NCBI GenBank assembly: GCA_014799365.1
Contig: JAAVIF010000069.1
Coordinates: forward strand, 1 to 49,399
Length of the DNA stretch: 49,399 nt
Source of the DNA: Oscillospiraceae bacterium
Lineage (GTDB): Bacteria > Bacillota > Clostridia > Oscillospirales > Ruminococcaceae
Direction: 5' to 3'
The translations under genes and the position numbers were made by a program. Positions within the stretch are counted from its first letter, which is position 1. Every line of letters begins with the position of its first letter. Shown in pieces: positions 1-9,166 of this stretch. The notes below the pieces were generated by a model that saw only the letters and a program-made list of their open reading frames with translations, did not search any database and was not told the origin of the DNA.

Positions 1-63
1 GCCGAAACAAGCTCCGAAAAAGCGATGAATAACAGCTTTAATTTTGAAATAAAGAAAGATTAA
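1..63 (+). CDS. C-terminal end of an unidentified protein (partial)
   Basis: The first frame is open from the window edge and encodes 20 residues ending in EIKKD before a TAA at 61-63. Too little remains to name a family. In many Firmicutes rpoD precedes trmK, but the residues seen do not resemble the end of sigma A, so I do not assign it. It could also be chance readthrough of non-coding sequence. Confidence 0.35.
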   Translation, partial: AETSSEKAMNNSFNFEIKKD

Positions 64-86
64 GTGTTTGCGGAGCTTGTTCCGAC
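1..86 (+). repeat. Inverted repeat with an 11-bp perfect core
   Basis: Bases 1-17 and 70-86 are inverted copies matching at 14 of 17 positions, with a perfect core AACAAGCTCCG (6-16) against CGGAGCTTGTT (71-81). The roughly 52-base loop contains the end of the partial gene. No T-run follows directly, so this is not a standard terminator. It may be part of a larger repeat cut by the window edge. Confidence 0.4.
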
Positions 87-341
87 ACTCTCCCCCCTTA
101 GGTTTCACCTTAAGAATCCTTTCCTTACCCCCCTCTATGCGTAGTGCTCATTTTTTAGTTGTTTGCTTCAAAAAATATGTGCGTAAAATATCACTTAGGT
201 TAGCTTGTCAATTTGCAGATGCCGATAATTTGCAATTGTGTTGTGCATTGTTTGTTTTTCATTTTTTGAGGTGCTTTTTTCTTTTGGTTATGCCTCTTTT
301 TTTATTTCTTCATTGAATTTTGGGGAAACTTAAATGCAGCA

Positions 342-397
342 ATACCAATCCCTTTTTATACTGACGCAATATCCACAGTTTTAAAAGGGATTGGTAT
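342..397 (+). repeat. Two-hairpin repeat family, short single-hairpin copy a
   Basis: ATACCAATCCC at the left end pairs with GGGATTGGTAT at the right end, and the arm continues as CTTTT/AAAAG. The tip, read on the other strand, is GTGGATATTGCGTCA, similar to the tips of the copies at 494, 20158 and 46187. The rest of 64-417 is AT-rich DNA in which I see no gene. Confidence 0.75.
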
Positions 398-417
398 AAA
401 TACAATAATATCCCCTC

Positions 418-446
418 TTGTATTTTAAATAAAAATGGTGTATAAT
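418..446 (+). promoter_or_regulatory. Candidate sigma-A promoter
   Basis: TTGTAT (418-423), a 17-base spacer, then TATAAT (441-446). It lies between repeat copies a and b and points toward the DUF1858-trmK genes. A transcript starting near 453 would carry repeat copy b in its 5' untranslated region. Confidence 0.5.
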
Positions 447-493
447 AAAACTACATATAATAAAATCAAAGGGCGCAAAAGAATTTTTGGTTT

Positions 494-588
494 ATGCCAA
501 TCCCTTTTTTAAACTGACGAAATACCCACAGTTTAAAAAGGGATTGCACACTAAACACTAATCCAACAGTTTTAAAAGGGATTAGTAT
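494..588 (-). repeat. Two-hairpin repeat family, copy b (reverse orientation)
   Basis: Full-length copy. The first hairpin pairs CAATCCCTTTTTTAAACT with AGTTTAAAAAGGGATTG. The hinge TTGCACACTAAACACTAAT follows, then a second hairpin ending in GGGATTAGTAT. Its end is 48 bases before the DUF1858 start codon, so it sits in that gene's leader. Confidence 0.8.
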
Positions 589-636
589 TAAATGGCAAGA
601 ATATTTTTTAAGCCCTTAAAAAGAAAGGAAAATACC

Positions 637-837
637 ATGGAAATCACAAAAGATACAATTATCGGCGATATTCTCGATTTTAACGCGGAGGCGGCGGCAC
701 CCTTTTTCTTTGAAATGGGAATGCACTGCTTAGGCTGTCCCTCGGCAAGAGGCGAAAGCGTAGCGCAGGCCTGCGCCGTTCACGGAGTTGATCCCGAAGC
801 ACTTGTTTCGAAGCTTAACGACGCTGTAAATAAGTAA
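637..837 (+). CDS. DUF1858 / hybrid-cluster-associated redox disulfide protein
   Basis: A 66-residue protein starting METTI-like at METI-position MEITKD, with a paired-cysteine motif HCLGCP and a further Cys in VAQAC. This is the layout of the small DUF1858 domain, often linked with hybrid-cluster (prismane) proteins and thought to hold a redox disulfide. The start at 637 is preferred over an in-frame ATG at 592: AAGAAAGGAAAA lies just upstream of 637, while 592 abuts a repeat and would add a basic extension not seen in the family. The molecular role is not established. The spacing of 9 bases to trmK suggests co-transcription. Confidence 0.8.
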   Translation: MEITKDTIIGDILDFNAEAAAPFFFEMGMHCLGCPSARGESVAQACAVHGVDPEALVSKLNDAVNK

Positions 838-846
838 TCGGGTCAA

Positions 847-1500
847 ATGAGCTTAAACACCGAAACTGTAAAGAAACCTCAACGGCTTCATTTGGACAGG
901 CGGCTGAAAACCGTTGCCGAAATGGTTCGTCTTGACAAAAGAATTGCCGACATCGGAACAGATCACGCTTTTGTCCCCTGCTACCTTTCAGAGCGGGGGG
1001 CTAAAGGCGTTATTGCCACCGATATTTCCGACGGTCCGTTAGCCTGCGCGAAAGCGACAACGGAGCTGTACGGCATTACGGATATAACGCTTATAAAATG
1101 CGACGGTCTGGATAAGGTACCGCCCGTGGACGATGTTATAATAGCGGGAATGGGCGGAGAGATGATAGCGGATATTATTTCCCGCTGTTCATTTTTGAAT
1201 GGGGATATTCATTTTATTTTGCAGCCCATGACCAAGGACTTTATTTTGCGCCGGGAACTGTATAAAATGGGTCTGGAGATAATAGAGGAAAAAACGGCGG
1301 CGGTTTCAAAAAAGGTGTATACGGTAATGCTTTGCTCATATACGGGAGCAAAGAAAGACATAGACGACGCGTTTGCTTTTATGGGGAAAAATTCCGATAG
1401 GCTTTATCTTGAAAAAGTACTTAACAAGCTGGAAAAAATGGGAAAGGGCGAACCTAAGTATCTTGAATTGAAAAGGGAACTGGAAGAGCGTTTTGTATAG
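847..1500 (+). CDS. trmK: tRNA (adenine-22-N1)-methyltransferase TrmK
   Basis: A 217-residue class I SAM-dependent methyltransferase of the TrmK (YqfN) family, which methylates N1 of adenine 22 in bacterial tRNAs. The SAM-binding motif IADIGTDHAFVPCYL is near residues 34-48 and a second motif, DDVIIAGMGGEMIADI, follows in the first half, both typical of TrmK. Length fits the family at about 220-240. The N-terminus (RLKTVAEMVRLDKR) aligns in layout with known TrmK starts, supporting the ATG at 847 although its ribosome binding site is weak. The gene lies two upstream of nif3, the usual yqfN-yqfO neighbourhood in Firmicutes. Confidence 0.9.
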   Translation: MSLNTETVKKPQRLHLDRRLKTVAEMVRLDKRIADIGTDHAFVPCYLSERGAKGVIATDISDGPLACAKATTELYGITDITLIKCDGLDKVPPVDDVIIAGMGGEMIADIISRCSFLNGDIHFILQPMTKDFILRRELYKMGLEIIEEKTAAVSKKVYTVMLCSYTGAKKDIDDAFAFMGKNSDRLYLEKVLNKLEKMGKGEPKYLELKRELEERFV

Positions 1501-1517
1501 GAAAGGATGTTGTACTC

Positions 1518-2303
1518 TTGAAATTGTTCGGCAAAGGAAAAAAGAATAAAAACGAAGAAAAGCGGGAGGCGGTGCAGCCCGAGAAATCTCCGATACAGAC
1601 AGGCTTTGAAAAAAATCTGAAATTTTTAAACCATGATACATATCCCTTGGATTTTTTTCAAAGCCTGTGGGACGGCAGATTCGGTACGGAAAATTTTACT
1701 GTGGGAGAAGCGGATTTTCCGACGGGTGAAATAGTTCTGGCCGATCCGTTGGCATATTTGGGCAGTAAGTATCAAACCGCTCTTGAAGGCAAAATCCCCG
1801 CGGGAAGCTATTCCGTTGAGCTTTCGATTTTGCGTTCGGAGACGGTCGGCATCAGAGTAGCCGCGGCGCGGCTGAAAATAAAAGAAGCGTGCGCGGCCGA
1901 ATATAAGCTTGCGATGCCTGAGGGTCATACCTCTGAGGATTACAACAAGCCGGGAGTGTTCAGCTTTTTCGGAGTTGACGCGGGAATGGCCTGCTTTGCG
2001 GACAGATCGCTTTCGAAGGAATTTTACGAATTTACAACGGATTGGCATAACGCAAATCCGGGCAAAAATATATATGACGATTATTTTATGGAGCTTTTTG
2101 CCGAAAGCTATAAAAAATATCCCGAGCTGCAAACGCCGTACGGAGATTTTATTCTTTGGCGATTCCCGAAAAGCGGAAACAGGCTGATCATGTTCAGCAG
2201 CGGACTGGGTGACGGAGTTTACAGCGGGTATTGGGCCATGGACGATAAAGGGGAAGCAGCGGAGCTTGTTATACCCTTTATGAATCCCGAATTTTTTTGT
2301 TAG
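1518..2303 (+). CDS. DUF4241 domain protein
   Basis: A 261-residue soluble protein starting at TTG with GGAAAGG about ten bases upstream. After a lysine-rich N-terminus of about 30 residues comes a DUF4241-type domain. Recognisable blocks are TGEIVLADPLAY, IPAGSYSVELSI, IRVAAARLKI, FGVDAGMACFAD and FSSGLGDGVYSGYW. The family has no known function. It sits between trmK and nif3, which are often adjacent, so it looks like an insertion into a conserved pair. No signal peptide or membrane segment is seen. Confidence 0.8.
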   Translation: MKLFGKGKKNKNEEKREAVQPEKSPIQTGFEKNLKFLNHDTYPLDFFQSLWDGRFGTENFTVGEADFPTGEIVLADPLAYLGSKYQTALEGKIPAGSYSVELSILRSETVGIRVAAARLKIKEACAAEYKLAMPEGHTSEDYNKPGVFSFFGVDAGMACFADRSLSKEFYEFTTDWHNANPGKNIYDDYFMELFAESYKKYPELQTPYGDFILWRFPKSGNRLIMFSSGLGDGVYSGYWAMDDKGEAAELVIPFMNPEFFC

Positions 2304-2404
2304 CGGGCAATCGGTTTTTCCATTGCTTTTTATTGCTTTTTTTAAAAATACGGGACTATACTTTACGGCTTTAAAAAATAAAAAACAGAAAGGAAACGGC
2401 GGAA

Positions 2405-3184
2405 ATGACAGTGACAGTAGGAGACGTTTACCGTTATATCGACAGCTTTGCACCCTTTAGCACACAGGACGGCTTTGACAATTCGGGACTTTTGGTAGGC
2501 AGTATGGACGCAACCGTTACAAAAATAGCGGTCTGTCTTGATATTACCAGAAAGGTGGCGGAGGAAGCGGCTTTGCGCGGGGCTGAGCTTATAGTTTCCC
2601 ACCACCCGTTGATTTTTCATAAGCTAAGCGCGATAGAAATACACAATCCCATAAATATTCTTATAAAAAACGGGATCAGCGCGATCTGCGCTCATACCAA
2701 CATCGATATATGCAAAAACGGCATAAGCGACATGATGCTGGAGCTGCTGGAATTCAAGGGGGAAGCAAAGGTGCTGGAGCCCATACACAAGGACGGCAGC
2801 GGTTACGGAAGGATAGTTGAGCTTGATTTTGTGGCGGACGCTTCCGCGCTTGCCGCTGCGTGTAAATCGGCTTTTCACTGCAACACCGTAAGATATTACG
2901 ACAGCGGGCGCATTATAAAAACGGTAGGCGTTTGCTCGGGCGCGGGCGGCAGCGAGGAGAATGTAGCCAACGCCGCCAAAATGGGCTGCGACGCTTTGAT
3001 AACGGGCGACGTTAAGCACAGCGGCTTTGTCGAAGCCCTGAACAGAGGAATCACCTTAATAGACGCGGGACATTTTCATACCGAAAATATTATCTGCGGT
3101 AAAATTTCCGCGGATATTGAAGCGGATCTCGGAATTGAAGCGTTTATTGCTGAAAACAGTGAAGATATATTAAGGTATTGCTGA
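2405..3184 (+). CDS. Nif3-like dinuclear metal-centre protein (YqfO/YbgI family)
   Basis: A 259-residue Nif3 family protein. Metal-centre motifs are visible: DGFDNSGLLVG near the N-terminus, SHHPLIFH, CAHTNIDI, and late TGDVKHSG plus IDAGHFHTEN. The length matches the short form (as in E. coli YbgI) and lacks the PII-like insert of Bacillus YqfO. Family members form hexameric toroids with two metals per subunit. The label GTP cyclohydrolase 1 type 2 is common in databases but the physiological reaction is unsettled. The ATG has GAAAGGAAACGG before it. The stop codon shares its last A with repeat copy c. Confidence 0.9.
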   Translation: MTVTVGDVYRYIDSFAPFSTQDGFDNSGLLVGSMDATVTKIAVCLDITRKVAEEAALRGAELIVSHHPLIFHKLSAIEIHNPINILIKNGISAICAHTNIDICKNGISDMMLELLEFKGEAKVLEPIHKDGSGYGRIVELDFVADASALAAACKSAFHCNTVRYYDSGRIIKTVGVCSGAGGSEENVANAAKMGCDALITGDVKHSGFVEALNRGITLIDAGHFHTENIICGKISADIEADLGIEAFIAENSEDILRYC

Positions 3185-3271
3185 TACCAACCTTTTTAAA
3201 CTATGAAATCCATAGTTTAAAAAGGGTTGCACCCGAAACACTAATCCCACAGTTTTAAAAAGGATTAGTAT
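3184..3271 (-). repeat. Two-hairpin repeat family, copy c (reverse orientation)
   Basis: Starts ATACCAACC on the last base of the nif3 stop codon. The first hairpin pairs TTTTTAAACTATG with CATAGTTTAAAAA. The hinge is TTGCACCCGAAACACTAAT and the second hairpin ends AGGATTAGTAT. It lies between nif3 and rqcH and may affect termination or mRNA stability there. Confidence 0.8.
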
Positions 3272-3354
3272 GAATTCGGTAAAAACGTACACATCGTAAA
3301 AATCTGCGGCAAATACGTTTCTTAAATTTTAATTTTAAAAAGAAAGGGGCCGTT

Positions 3355-5106
3355 ATGTCACTTGACGGAGCGTTTCTCTCATTGGTAAAAAACGAGCTGA
3401 CAGCCAAAGGGCTTATCGGCTCGAGAGTGGATAAAATACATCAGCCCGCGAGAGACGAGCTGACAATAACACTAAGAGGTTTTAACGGCGCGTTCAGGAT
3501 CGCCATGTCCGCCAACCCCTCCGCGGCAAGGGTATGTATAACCGAAGGCATTGCCGACAATCCCCAATCTCCGCCAATGTTTTGCATGCTGTTAAGAAAG
3601 CATTTAAGCGGCGGGCGACTTTTGGATATAACGCAGGAGGGCTTGGAAAGAGTACTGGCGTTTGATTTTGAATGCGTAAACGAAATAGGGGATATTGTTC
3701 GCAACCGCCTTTCGGTGGAGCTTTTGGGCAGGTGCAGCAATATAATACTGCTTACCGAAAAAAACGGGGAAATGCGTGTGGTGGACAGCATTAAGCGCAT
3801 AGGCGACGATGTTTCCGCAATCAGGCGTATTTTGCCCGGGATACTTTACGAAGCTCCTCCGAAAGAGGACAGGCTTGATCTGCGCTTTTGCACAGCCGAG
3901 GAAGCAAAAGAACGGCTTTTGGTTTTCCCGGAGCAAAAGCTTGAAAAAACGCTTATAAAGGTATTTGAGGGAGTAAGCCCTGTTTTGTGCAGGGAATGGG
4001 CTTTTTATACCGCAAGGGATATTGACGTGCCCTGTAATTGCCTTTCAGACAAAGAGCGTTTTCAACGGTTTGAATTCTTTTTGAACAGGCTTAAAAACGC
4101 TCTTTCGGTTTCTCAGTCGGAGAGCTGCGCAAAATTTGTGACTGTATACGATAAAAACGGAAAGCCGATCGATTTTACCTTTGTTCCCACAGAGCAGTAC
4201 GGCGCGGCAATGATACAAAAGGAATTTGATTCGCCCTCAAAGCTTCTTGACGGATTTTTCTCGGGAAGGGCCCGGGCGGAGCGCATGAAGCAGCGTTCTG
4301 GCGATTTGTTGAAATCGATTTTGGCCATATATAACAGAACCGCAAAAAAGCTGGAGCTGCAAAAGGGCGAGCTTGCGGCCTGCGGGGAACGGGAGGTATT
4401 CCGAGTCCGCGGCGATCTTCTTTCCGCCAATATCTACCGCATGGAAAAGGGAATGAACGAAATAACGGTGGATAATTACATTACGGGGAAGCCCGAGACC
4501 ATAAAGCTTGACGTAAGACTTACCCCCTCGCAGAACGCGCAGAAGTGCTATAATGAGTACAAGAAGCTTGATACCGCGGAAAAAATGCTGACTAAGCTTA
4601 TCGAAAAGGAAAAGCAGGAGCTTGTTTACTTGGACAGCGTTTTCGATTCGGCGGCAAGAGCGCAGACCGACGCGGAATTGCAGGAAATACGCCTGGAGCT
4701 GTCGGGAGAGGGGTATCTCAAAAAGGGCAAAAACAAGACTTCAGATAAGGCGGTAAAGCCCTTGCAGCCTATCAAGCTTAAATCCAAGGACGGCTTTGAC
4801 ATATGGGTGGGCAGAAACAATCTGCAAAACGACAGACTTACACTTAAAACCGCCAAGGGCGAGGATTTGTGGCTGCACACCAAGGATATACCGGGAGCGC
4901 ATGTTATAGTTTTCGCCAAGGGTAGGGAAATACCCGACAGCACCATAGTTGAAGCGGCGCAGATTGCCGCTTCAAATTCAAAGGCGAAGGGACAGACGAA
5001 AATTCCCGTGGACTATACTAAGGTAAGGTATGTTAAAAAGCCTAACGGGGCGAAGCCGGGAATGGTTATTTTTACAAATAATAAGACGATTTTGGTGGAC
5101 GGGTAG
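3355..5106 (+). CDS. rqcH: Ribosome quality-control factor RqcH (NFACT family)
   Basis: A 583-residue NFACT protein, the bacterial Rqc2/NEMF homologue. It binds split 50S subunits carrying stalled peptidyl-tRNA and directs alanine tailing. The N-terminal NFACT-N domain covers roughly residues 1-270 (opening GAFLSLVKNELTAKGLIGSR), a helical coiled region spans about 300-430, and the NFACT-R domain (about 460-560) carries DIWVGRNNLQNDRLTLK and LWLHTKDIPGAHVIV. It ends at a typical DYTKVRYVKKPNGAKPG segment. Older annotations call this family fibronectin-binding protein; no export signal is present. AAGAAAGGGG precedes the ATG. Confidence 0.93.
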   Translation: MSLDGAFLSLVKNELTAKGLIGSRVDKIHQPARDELTITLRGFNGAFRIAMSANPSAARVCITEGIADNPQSPPMFCMLLRKHLSGGRLLDITQEGLERVLAFDFECVNEIGDIVRNRLSVELLGRCSNIILLTEKNGEMRVVDSIKRIGDDVSAIRRILPGILYEAPPKEDRLDLRFCTAEEAKERLLVFPEQKLEKTLIKVFEGVSPVLCREWAFYTARDIDVPCNCLSDKERFQRFEFFLNRLKNALSVSQSESCAKFVTVYDKNGKPIDFTFVPTEQYGAAMIQKEFDSPSKLLDGFFSGRARAERMKQRSGDLLKSILAIYNRTAKKLELQKGELAACGEREVFRVRGDLLSANIYRMEKGMNEITVDNYITGKPETIKLDVRLTPSQNAQKCYNEYKKLDTAEKMLTKLIEKEKQELVYLDSVFDSAARAQTDAELQEIRLELSGEGYLKKGKNKTSDKAVKPLQPIKLKSKDGFDIWVGRNNLQNDRLTLKTAKGEDLWLHTKDIPGAHVIVFAKGREIPDSTIVEAAQIAASNSKAKGQTKIPVDYTKVRYVKKPNGAKPGMVIFTNNKTILVDG

Positions 5107-5149
5107 TATAATTTTTCCGTTTGATGTATCATAATTTCAATAAAAGGGC

Positions 5150-6029
5150 GTGAAAATTGTGGATTTTGATAAAGAAATGAAAGTTATTATGTACAAGGCG
5201 GAAAATGAAGATATTACGATAAATGCTGTCGTCAAGGGCGAAAGCATATGGCTTACGCAAAGAGCAATGGCGGAGCTTTTTGATTGTTCCTCGGACAATA
5301 TATCCCTTCATTTAAAAAATATTTACTCCGAGGGAGAGTTGGTTTATGAATCAACTGCCGAGAAAATCTCGGTAGTTCAAACCGAAGGAAACAGGCAAGT
5401 AAAAAGGTCTGTTGATCACTATAATCTTGACGCGATAATTTCCGTAGGCTACCGCGTAAACTCTCGGCGCGCCACCCAATTCCGCATATGGGCGACCAAA
5501 GTCCTTAAGGAATATATGATAAAGGGCTTCGCCATGGACGATGAAAGATTGAAGCAGGGGAAAGCCCTTTTCGGCAAGGATTATTTCCGTGCCCTGCTTG
5601 AACGTGTGCGTTCAATCAGGGCAAGCGAGCGCAGAATCTGGCAGCAGGTCACCGATATTTTTGCGGAGTGCAGCATTGACTACGATAAAAGCTCCGATAC
5701 GGCATATAAATTTTATTCCTCAATACAAAATAAGTTCCATTATGCCATTACGGGAAAAACGGCAGCGGAAATCGTATATGATACAGCGGATCACAAAAAG
5801 GAAAATATGGGGCTTACCACTTGGAAAAACGCTCCCGACGGACGTATTTTAAAATCCGACGCGGGAATAGCGAAAAATTACCTTGATGAAAAACAAAGGA
5901 AGAGTTTCGCATAAGGAAGCGCAGGACAAGGCTTACGCCGAATATGACATTTTCAATAAAACTCAAAAAATAGAATCCGATTTCGATAAAGCAATAAAGG
6001 CAATGCTTAAAAATAACGGCAATACATAA
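5150..6029 (+). pseudogene. RhuM-family gene with internal deletion and frameshift
   Basis: The reading frame 5150-5914 (GTG start; an ATG at 5177 is an alternative) encodes a RhuM-type protein, with SIWLTQRAMAELF at the N-terminus and ITGKTAAEIVYDTADHKK later. It stops just after KSDAGIAKNYLDEKQ. From 5898 another frame continues GRVSHKEAQDKAYAEYDIFN and IESDFDKAIKAML to a TAA at 6027, which is the expected RhuM C-terminus. From memory of the family, about 45-50 codons between these blocks are missing. RhuM proteins are accessory genes of uncertain function, named from a Salmonella pathogenicity island. The product is likely non-functional unless the truncated form has a role. Confidence 0.75.
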
Positions 6030-6065
6030 AATAAAAGGTACAAGAAATAAAGAAAAGGGGGAAAA

Positions 6066-6479
6066 ATGACCTATAAAAAATATCCCGATGAAGAAACGGT
6101 AAACGGATACATCAAGAAAAAAGAACCGCTGATTATTGCTATTCCATTTGACGAAAACGAGCCTGTGCTGCTGTCTCTGCTTGACGACAGCTTTGAGCAT
6201 CATATTCTTCTTTCGCACTTCGGGTTAAATCCCGATTATATTGATAGGTATTACCGAATAGTTGCGGACGAGGAATCTGCGGAATGGACCTTTGTCTGCC
6301 CTGCCGATTACCGCGGGATAAAAGACAGGCAAAAAAGAATTATCCGTTTTTATAACGACGGCTTTACGGCGATTTCCAGCATTCTGTCGGATATTGGCTA
6401 CTTCTCCGATATAAGGATACCCAAAAGATACAGACGTCATTTTGACGCTATGGGCGACGATAGCGTATACATGCCTTAA
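6066..6479 (+). CDS. Hypothetical protein, 137 aa
   Basis: An acidic, soluble 137-residue protein that I do not recognise. It opens MTYKKYPDEETVNGYIKKK and has no signal peptide or membrane segment. A good Shine-Dalgarno (AAAAGGGG) lies just before the ATG. It follows the broken RhuM gene by 36 bases and precedes valS by 33, so it could be accessory DNA brought in with RhuM or a lineage-specific gene. No catalytic motif is visible. Confidence 0.65.
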   Translation: MTYKKYPDEETVNGYIKKKEPLIIAIPFDENEPVLLSLLDDSFEHHILLSHFGLNPDYIDRYYRIVADEESAEWTFVCPADYRGIKDRQKRIIRFYNDGFTAISSILSDIGYFSDIRIPKRYRRHFDAMGDDSVYMP

Positions 6480-6512
6480 TAAAAGTTAAAAAAGAAAGGA
6501 CATAAACAACAT

Positions 6513-9131
6513 ATGAAAAAAGAACTGGCAAAAACCTATTCTCCAAAGGATTTTGAGGATAGAATCTATCAGACATGGCTTGACAAAAAGTACTTCCATG
6601 CCGAGATCGACAAAAACAAGACCCCCTTTACAATAGTTATCCCCCCACCCAATATTACGGGACAGCTCCACATGGGACACGCCCTTGACGAAACCTTTCA
6701 GGATATTATAATCCGCTACAAGAGAATGCAGGGCTTCTGCACCCTTTGGCTTCCCGGCACAGACCATGCTTCCATCGCCACCGAGGCTAAAATAGTTGCG
6801 GCAATGAAGGAAGAGGGACTTTCAAAGGACGACGTGGGCAGAGAGGGCTTTCTTGAAAGAGCGTGGGACTGGAAAGAAAAGTACGCGGGCAGAATATGTC
6901 AGCAGCTTACAAAATTAGGCTGCTCCTGCGATTGGGACAGACTGCGCTTTACTCTTGACGAGGGCTGCTCAAAGGCGGTTCAGAAGGTATTTATTGACCT
7001 TTACAATGAGGGGCTTATTTACCACGGAGAAAGAATAATCAACTGGTGTCCCAACTGCAAGACCAGTATCAGCGATATTGAGTGCGAATACGAGGAGCAG
7101 TCGGGTCATTTCTGGCATATCAAATACCCCTTTGCCGACGGCAGCGGCTTTGTTGAAATAGCCACCACCCGTCCCGAAACGCTGCTTGGTGATACCGCCG
7201 TTGCGGTAAATCCCGAGGACGAACGCTACAAGAACATAATAGGCAAAAAAGTCGTTTTGCCATTGGTTAACAAGGAAATACCCGTAATCGCCGACGAATA
7301 CGTTGACATGGAATTCGGAACGGGTGTTGTAAAAATCACTCCCGCTCACGATCCTAACGACTATGAGGTTGGACTTCGTCATGATCTCGAGATCATAAAC
7401 GTTATGAACGAGGACGCCACCATTAACGAAAAAGGCGGAAAATACACGGGCATGGACCGCTACGAGGCAAGAAAAGCAATGGTTGCCGATCTGGAGGAGC
7501 TGGGTCTGCTTGTTAAGGTAGAAGAGCATGTTCACAATGTCGGCACTTGTCAACGCTGCCATACAGTAGTTGAGCCTCGCTGCTCAAAGCAGTGGTTCGT
7601 TTCAATGAAGGAGCTTGCGCAGCCCGCTATTGACGTTGTAAAATCTGGAGAATTGAGATATATCCCCAAGCGTTTTGAAAACGGCTATCTCCACTGGATG
7701 GAAAATATCCGCGACTGGTGTATTTCCCGTCAATTGTGGTGGGGTCACAGGATTCCCGCTTACTACTGCACAAACAAGGAATGCGGTCATGAGATGATCT
7801 CCGCTGCCGCACCCGACAAATGCCCCGAGTGCGGAGCGGCAATGGTACAGGACGGCGACACTTTAGACACATGGTTCAGCTCCGCGCTGTGGCCTTTTTC
7901 CACTTTGGGCTGGCCCGAAAAGACCGAGGACTACGAATATTTCTATCCCACGAATACCTTGGTAACCGGCTACGATATTATCCCGTTCTGGGTATCGAGA
8001 ATGATATTCAGCGGTCTGCACTACACGGGACAAAAGCCCTTTACCGACGTTTATATCCACGGCCTTCTGCGTGACAGCTTAGGACGGAAGATGTCAAAAT
8101 CTCTCGGCAACGGTGTTGACCCGCTGGAAATAATCGAGCAGTACGGCGCGGACGCGTTAAGGCTCACTCTTATCACGGGCAACGCTCCAGGAAACGATAT
8201 GCGCTGGTCGGAAGCGAAGCTCAATAACAGCAGAAACTTTGCCAACAAGCTTTGGAACGCTTCACGCTATATTCTGATGAATCTGCCCGAGGATATGACC
8301 AAGGCGGTATTGCCGGAAAATCTTCCTATTGAAGATAAGTGGCTTTTGTCGCTTTACAATGAGCTTGTTAAGGACGTTACCTCAAATATCGACGCCTACG
8401 AATTCGGTATCGCCTGCGGAAAGGTTTACGATTTTATCTGGGATATTTACTGCGACTGGTACATCGAGCTTACCAAGCCGAGGATCGCCGAGGGCGGAGA
8501 AACCGCAAAGGCGGCGCAGAATGTGCTTGTGTATGTAATGGCGGGTCTGCTGAAATTACTGCACCCCTTTATGCCCTATATCACCGAAGAAATATGGCAG
8601 TCCATGCCTGTTGAGGATCAGCCCGAAAGCATTATGATCGCCGACTGGTGCAAATATGACGAAAAGCTTTGCTTCCCCAAGGAGCAGGAGGATTTCGGAA
8701 AGATAGTTGACGCGATTAAGGCACTTAGAGTTCAGAGAAGCGAATTGAATGTTCCTCCCTCCAAAAAGGCTTCCCTTGAGATTGAAACCAAGGAAATCGA
8801 GCTGTTTAAATCCTGCTCTGTATTCTTTACCCGTCTTGCGGGGGCTTCCTCCGTTGAGGCAAAGGAAAAGATAGATAATACCGAGGGCAAAATGACCGCC
8901 GTTACCTCCGCCGCAAGGCTCTTTATGCCGAGAGACGAGCTTGTTGACGCGGAGAAGGAAGCGGCAAGGATAGAAAAGGAAATAAAGGCGGTGCAGAAGG
9001 ATATAGACTTCCTCAGCAAGAAGCTGAACAATCCCGGATTTTTGGCTAAGGCTCCCAAGGAGCAGATAGAAAACGAAAGGGCGAAGCTGGAAAAGGCGGA
9101 GGAGAAGATGAGGAAGTTGATGCAAAAATAA
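6513..9131 (+). CDS. valS: Valyl-tRNA synthetase
   Basis: An 872-residue class I aminoacyl-tRNA synthetase that charges tRNA-Val. The HIGH signature appears as HMGH at residues 53-56 after [14 protein letters not shown] is at 526-530. The CP1 editing domain lies in between, including [17 protein letters not shown]. Two Cys pairs form a zinc-ribbon-like segment (CTNKECG and KCPECG). The C-terminus is a Lys/Glu-rich coiled coil from about residue 810, as expected for ValS. Length is normal. The 33-base upstream gap holds an AGAAAGGA site and is too short for a T-box. Confidence 0.97.
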   Translation: MKKELAKTYSPKDFEDRIYQTWLDKKYFHAEIDKNKTPFTIVIPPPNITGQLHMGHALDETFQDIIIRYKRMQGFCTLWLPGTDHASIATEAKIVAAMKEEGLSKDDVGREGFLERAWDWKEKYAGRICQQLTKLGCSCDWDRLRFTLDEGCSKAVQKVFIDLYNEGLIYHGERIINWCPNCKTSISDIECEYEEQSGHFWHIKYPFADGSGFVEIATTRPETLLGDTAVAVNPEDERYKNIIGKKVVLPLVNKEIPVIADEYVDMEFGTGVVKITPAHDPNDYEVGLRHDLEIINVMNEDATINEKGGKYTGMDRYEARKAMVADLEELGLLVKVEEHVHNVGTCQRCHTVVEPRCSKQWFVSMKELAQPAIDVVKSGELRYIPKRFENGYLHWMENIRDWCISRQLWWGHRIPAYYCTNKECGHEMISAAAPDKCPECGAAMVQDGDTLDTWFSSALWPFSTLGWPEKTEDYEYFYPTNTLVTGYDIIPFWVSRMIFSGLHYTGQKPFTDVYIHGLLRDSLGRKMSKSLGNGVDPLEIIEQYGADALRLTLITGNAPGNDMRWSEAKLNNSRNFANKLWNASRYILMNLPEDMTKAVLPENLPIEDKWLLSLYNELVKDVTSNIDAYEFGIACGKVYDFIWDIYCDWYIELTKPRIAEGGETAKAAQNVLVYVMAGLLKLLHPFMPYITEEIWQSMPVEDQPESIMIADWCKYDEKLCFPKEQEDFGKIVDAIKALRVQRSELNVPPSKKASLEIETKEIELFKSCSVFFTRLAGASSVEAKEKIDNTEGKMTAVTSAARLFMPRDELVDAEKEAARIEKEIKAVQKDIDFLSKKLNNPGFLAKAPKEQIENERAKLEKAEEKMRKLMQK

Positions 9132-9166
9132 CTATTTACAAACAGTCGGATAAAAAAGGCGGTACC

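Noticed and set aside
68-316. An 82-codon open frame in the first intergenic region
   Set aside because: Low-complexity, very Phe/Leu-rich translation from T-rich DNA, with no ribosome site and no family resemblance.
592-636. Upstream in-frame ATG extending the DUF1858 protein
   Set aside because: It directly abuts a repeat and lacks a ribosome site, while 637 has a strong one and matches family length.
1626-2453. Long minus-strand open frame (275 codons) opposite the DUF4241 gene
   Set aside because: It is a shadow of the plus-strand gene; no start signal and an Arg/Phe-rich composition typical of antisense frames.
6480-6512. T-box or leader regulation upstream of valS
   Set aside because: Only 33 bases separate valS from the preceding gene, too short for a T-box.
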